The notes under the pieces: generated by a model | The model's database searches: none | Told to the model about the DNA's origin: nothing | The model's input: only the letters and a program-made list of their open reading frames with translations | Position numbers and translations under genes: made by a program | Source of the DNA: Bacteroidota bacterium | GTDB lineage: Bacteria; Spirochaetota; Spirochaetia; JABMQR01 | NCBI GenBank assembly: GCA_013202335.1 | Contig: JABMQR010000012.1 | Span: forward strand, 1-7,026 | Direction of reading: 5' to 3' | DNA: 7,026 bases | In this document: positions 6,771 to 7,026 of the stretch, piece after piece | Numbering within the stretch: position 1 is the first letter of the stretch | Layout of the letters: every line of letters starts with the position of its first letter

Positions 6771-6917
6771 GGACAAACACGACAAAGTCGTACGCTACGA
6801 AGACATGGAGTTTGTCCCGCAAACTCCCAAGACTAACACGACAAAGTCGTACGCTACGAAGACATGGAGTTTGTCCCGCAAACTCCCAAGACAAACATGA
6901 CAAAGTCATGTTTGTCC
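6771..6917. repeat. Tandem 59-bp palindromic repeat array (two full units plus partial third)
   Basis: Unit 1 (6772-6830) and unit 2 (6831-6889) are 59 bp each and differ at one base (A6775 versus T6834). A shortened third unit (6890-6917) ends the array. Each full unit contains two hairpins: ACGAC-AAA-GTCGT (6779-6791 and 6838-6850), and GGAGTTTG with CAAACTCC around a 5-nt loop (6807-6827 and 6866-6886). The whole array is bounded by inverted GGACAAAC (6771-6778) and GTTTGTCC (6910-6917). There are no spacers, so it is not a CRISPR. It resembles a REP- or MITE-like intergenic palindromic element. It lies between an operon terminator and a tRNA gene; I recognise no named family. Confidence 0.85.
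6890..6916. repeat. Perfect 12-bp hairpin closing the repeat array
   Basis: GACAAACATGAC (6890-6901) pairs perfectly with GTCATGTTTGTC (6905-6916) around an AAA loop. The left arm is the start of the 59-bp repeat unit with C-to-T at one position (CACGAC to CATGAC). The right arm carries the matching change, so the stem stays perfect. It lacks a T tract, so it is not a standard terminator. Confidence 0.8.
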
Positions 6918-6918
6918 G

Positions 6919-6946
6919 TTGACATAATCAATACCTTCATGATACC
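6919..6946 (+). promoter_or_regulatory. Probable promoter for tRNA-Pro
   Basis: A perfect TTGACA (6919-6924) begins one base after the repeat array. After 16 bp comes GATACC (6941-6946), a weak -10 box. Transcription would start about 20 nt before the mature tRNA, a sensible 5' leader. The -35 is convincing and the -10 is poor. Confidence 0.4.
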
Positions 6947-6972
6947 GTTCTTTTCGTATTTACTATACAATA

Positions 6973-7026
6973 CGGGCTGTAGCGCAGGGGTTTAGCGTAC
7001 GTGTCTGGGGGACACGGGGTCGGCAG
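6973..7026 (+). tRNA. tRNA-Pro(GGG), 3' end cut by window edge
   Basis: The first 54 nt of a tRNA can be folded. The acceptor 5' strand is CGGGCTG (6973-6979), then U8 and A9. The D stem is GCGC (6982-6985) with GCGT (6995-6998). The anticodon stem is CGTGT (7000-7004) with ACACG (7012-7016), perfectly paired, around loop CTGGGGG. The anticodon is GGG (7007-7009), decoding CCC and CCU proline codons, with the G37 and C1 expected of bacterial proline tRNAs. The variable region GGGTC and the 5' half of the T stem (GGCAG) reach the window end. The T loop, acceptor 3' strand and any CCA lie outside, so the acceptor pairing is unverified. Confidence 0.9.

Noticed and set aside
6772..6889. CRISPR array
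   Set aside because: The units are directly contiguous with no variable spacers, and they contain several internal hairpins.
6781..6900. Open reading frame running through the 59-bp repeats on the + strand
   Set aside because: The repeat length is not a multiple of three, so each unit is read in a different frame; there is no start codon with a ribosome site. The open frame looks accidental.
6964..6969. TATACA as the -10 box for tRNA-Pro
   Set aside because: Transcription would begin inside the mature tRNA, so the upstream TTGACA/GATACC pair is preferred.

Overview
The window looks like bacterial DNA from a strictly anaerobic, fermentative organism. It is moderately AT-rich, densely coded on the + strand, and has strong Shine-Dalgarno sites, sigma70-like promoters and Rho-independent terminators. 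The main content is a three-gene [FeFe]-hydrogenase operon. I cannot name the genus from the sequence. No hydrogenase maturation genes (hydE, hydF, hydG) are present here.

Layout. Positions 1-825 hold the end of a polar amino-acid ABC permease and, overlapping it by 8 bp, the complete ATP-binding subunit of the same importer; a clean hairpin terminator closes this operon (833-861). A 387-bp intergenic region (826-1212) follows. It carries two 17-bp direct repeats, a good promoter (TTGACA-16-TATTCT) and a long AT-rich leader with a 20-bp-spaced direct repeat around a small palindrome. Positions 1213-6702 hold three genes in overlapping order: hydC (NuoE-like), a very large hydB (NuoF-like, fused to a GltD/NfnB-like NADP(H):FAD module) and hydA (catalytic subunit with all accessory Fe-S domains and an H-cluster domain). 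A second strong terminator (6707-6732) ends the operon. Then come a 147-bp array of 59-bp palindromic tandem repeats (6771-6917), a probable promoter, and a tRNA-Pro(GGG) gene cut by the window edge.

How the genes fit together. HydC and the first half of HydB form the NAD(H)/FMN module shared by complex I and the electron-bifurcating HydABC hydrogenases. HydA supplies the H2 site and a ferredoxin-like wire. The unusual part is the second half of HydB. The usual C-terminal two-cluster ferredoxin domain is replaced by a dihydropyrimidine dehydrogenase/GltD-type module with two [4Fe-4S] clusters, FAD and an NADP(H) site. The predicted complex could connect H2, ferredoxin, NAD(H) and NADP(H) in one assembly. 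It resembles a hybrid of bifurcating HydABC and Nfn/Stn-type transhydrogenases. This fusion is the strongest candidate for an incompletely described system in the window. Its actual reaction is an inference from domains.
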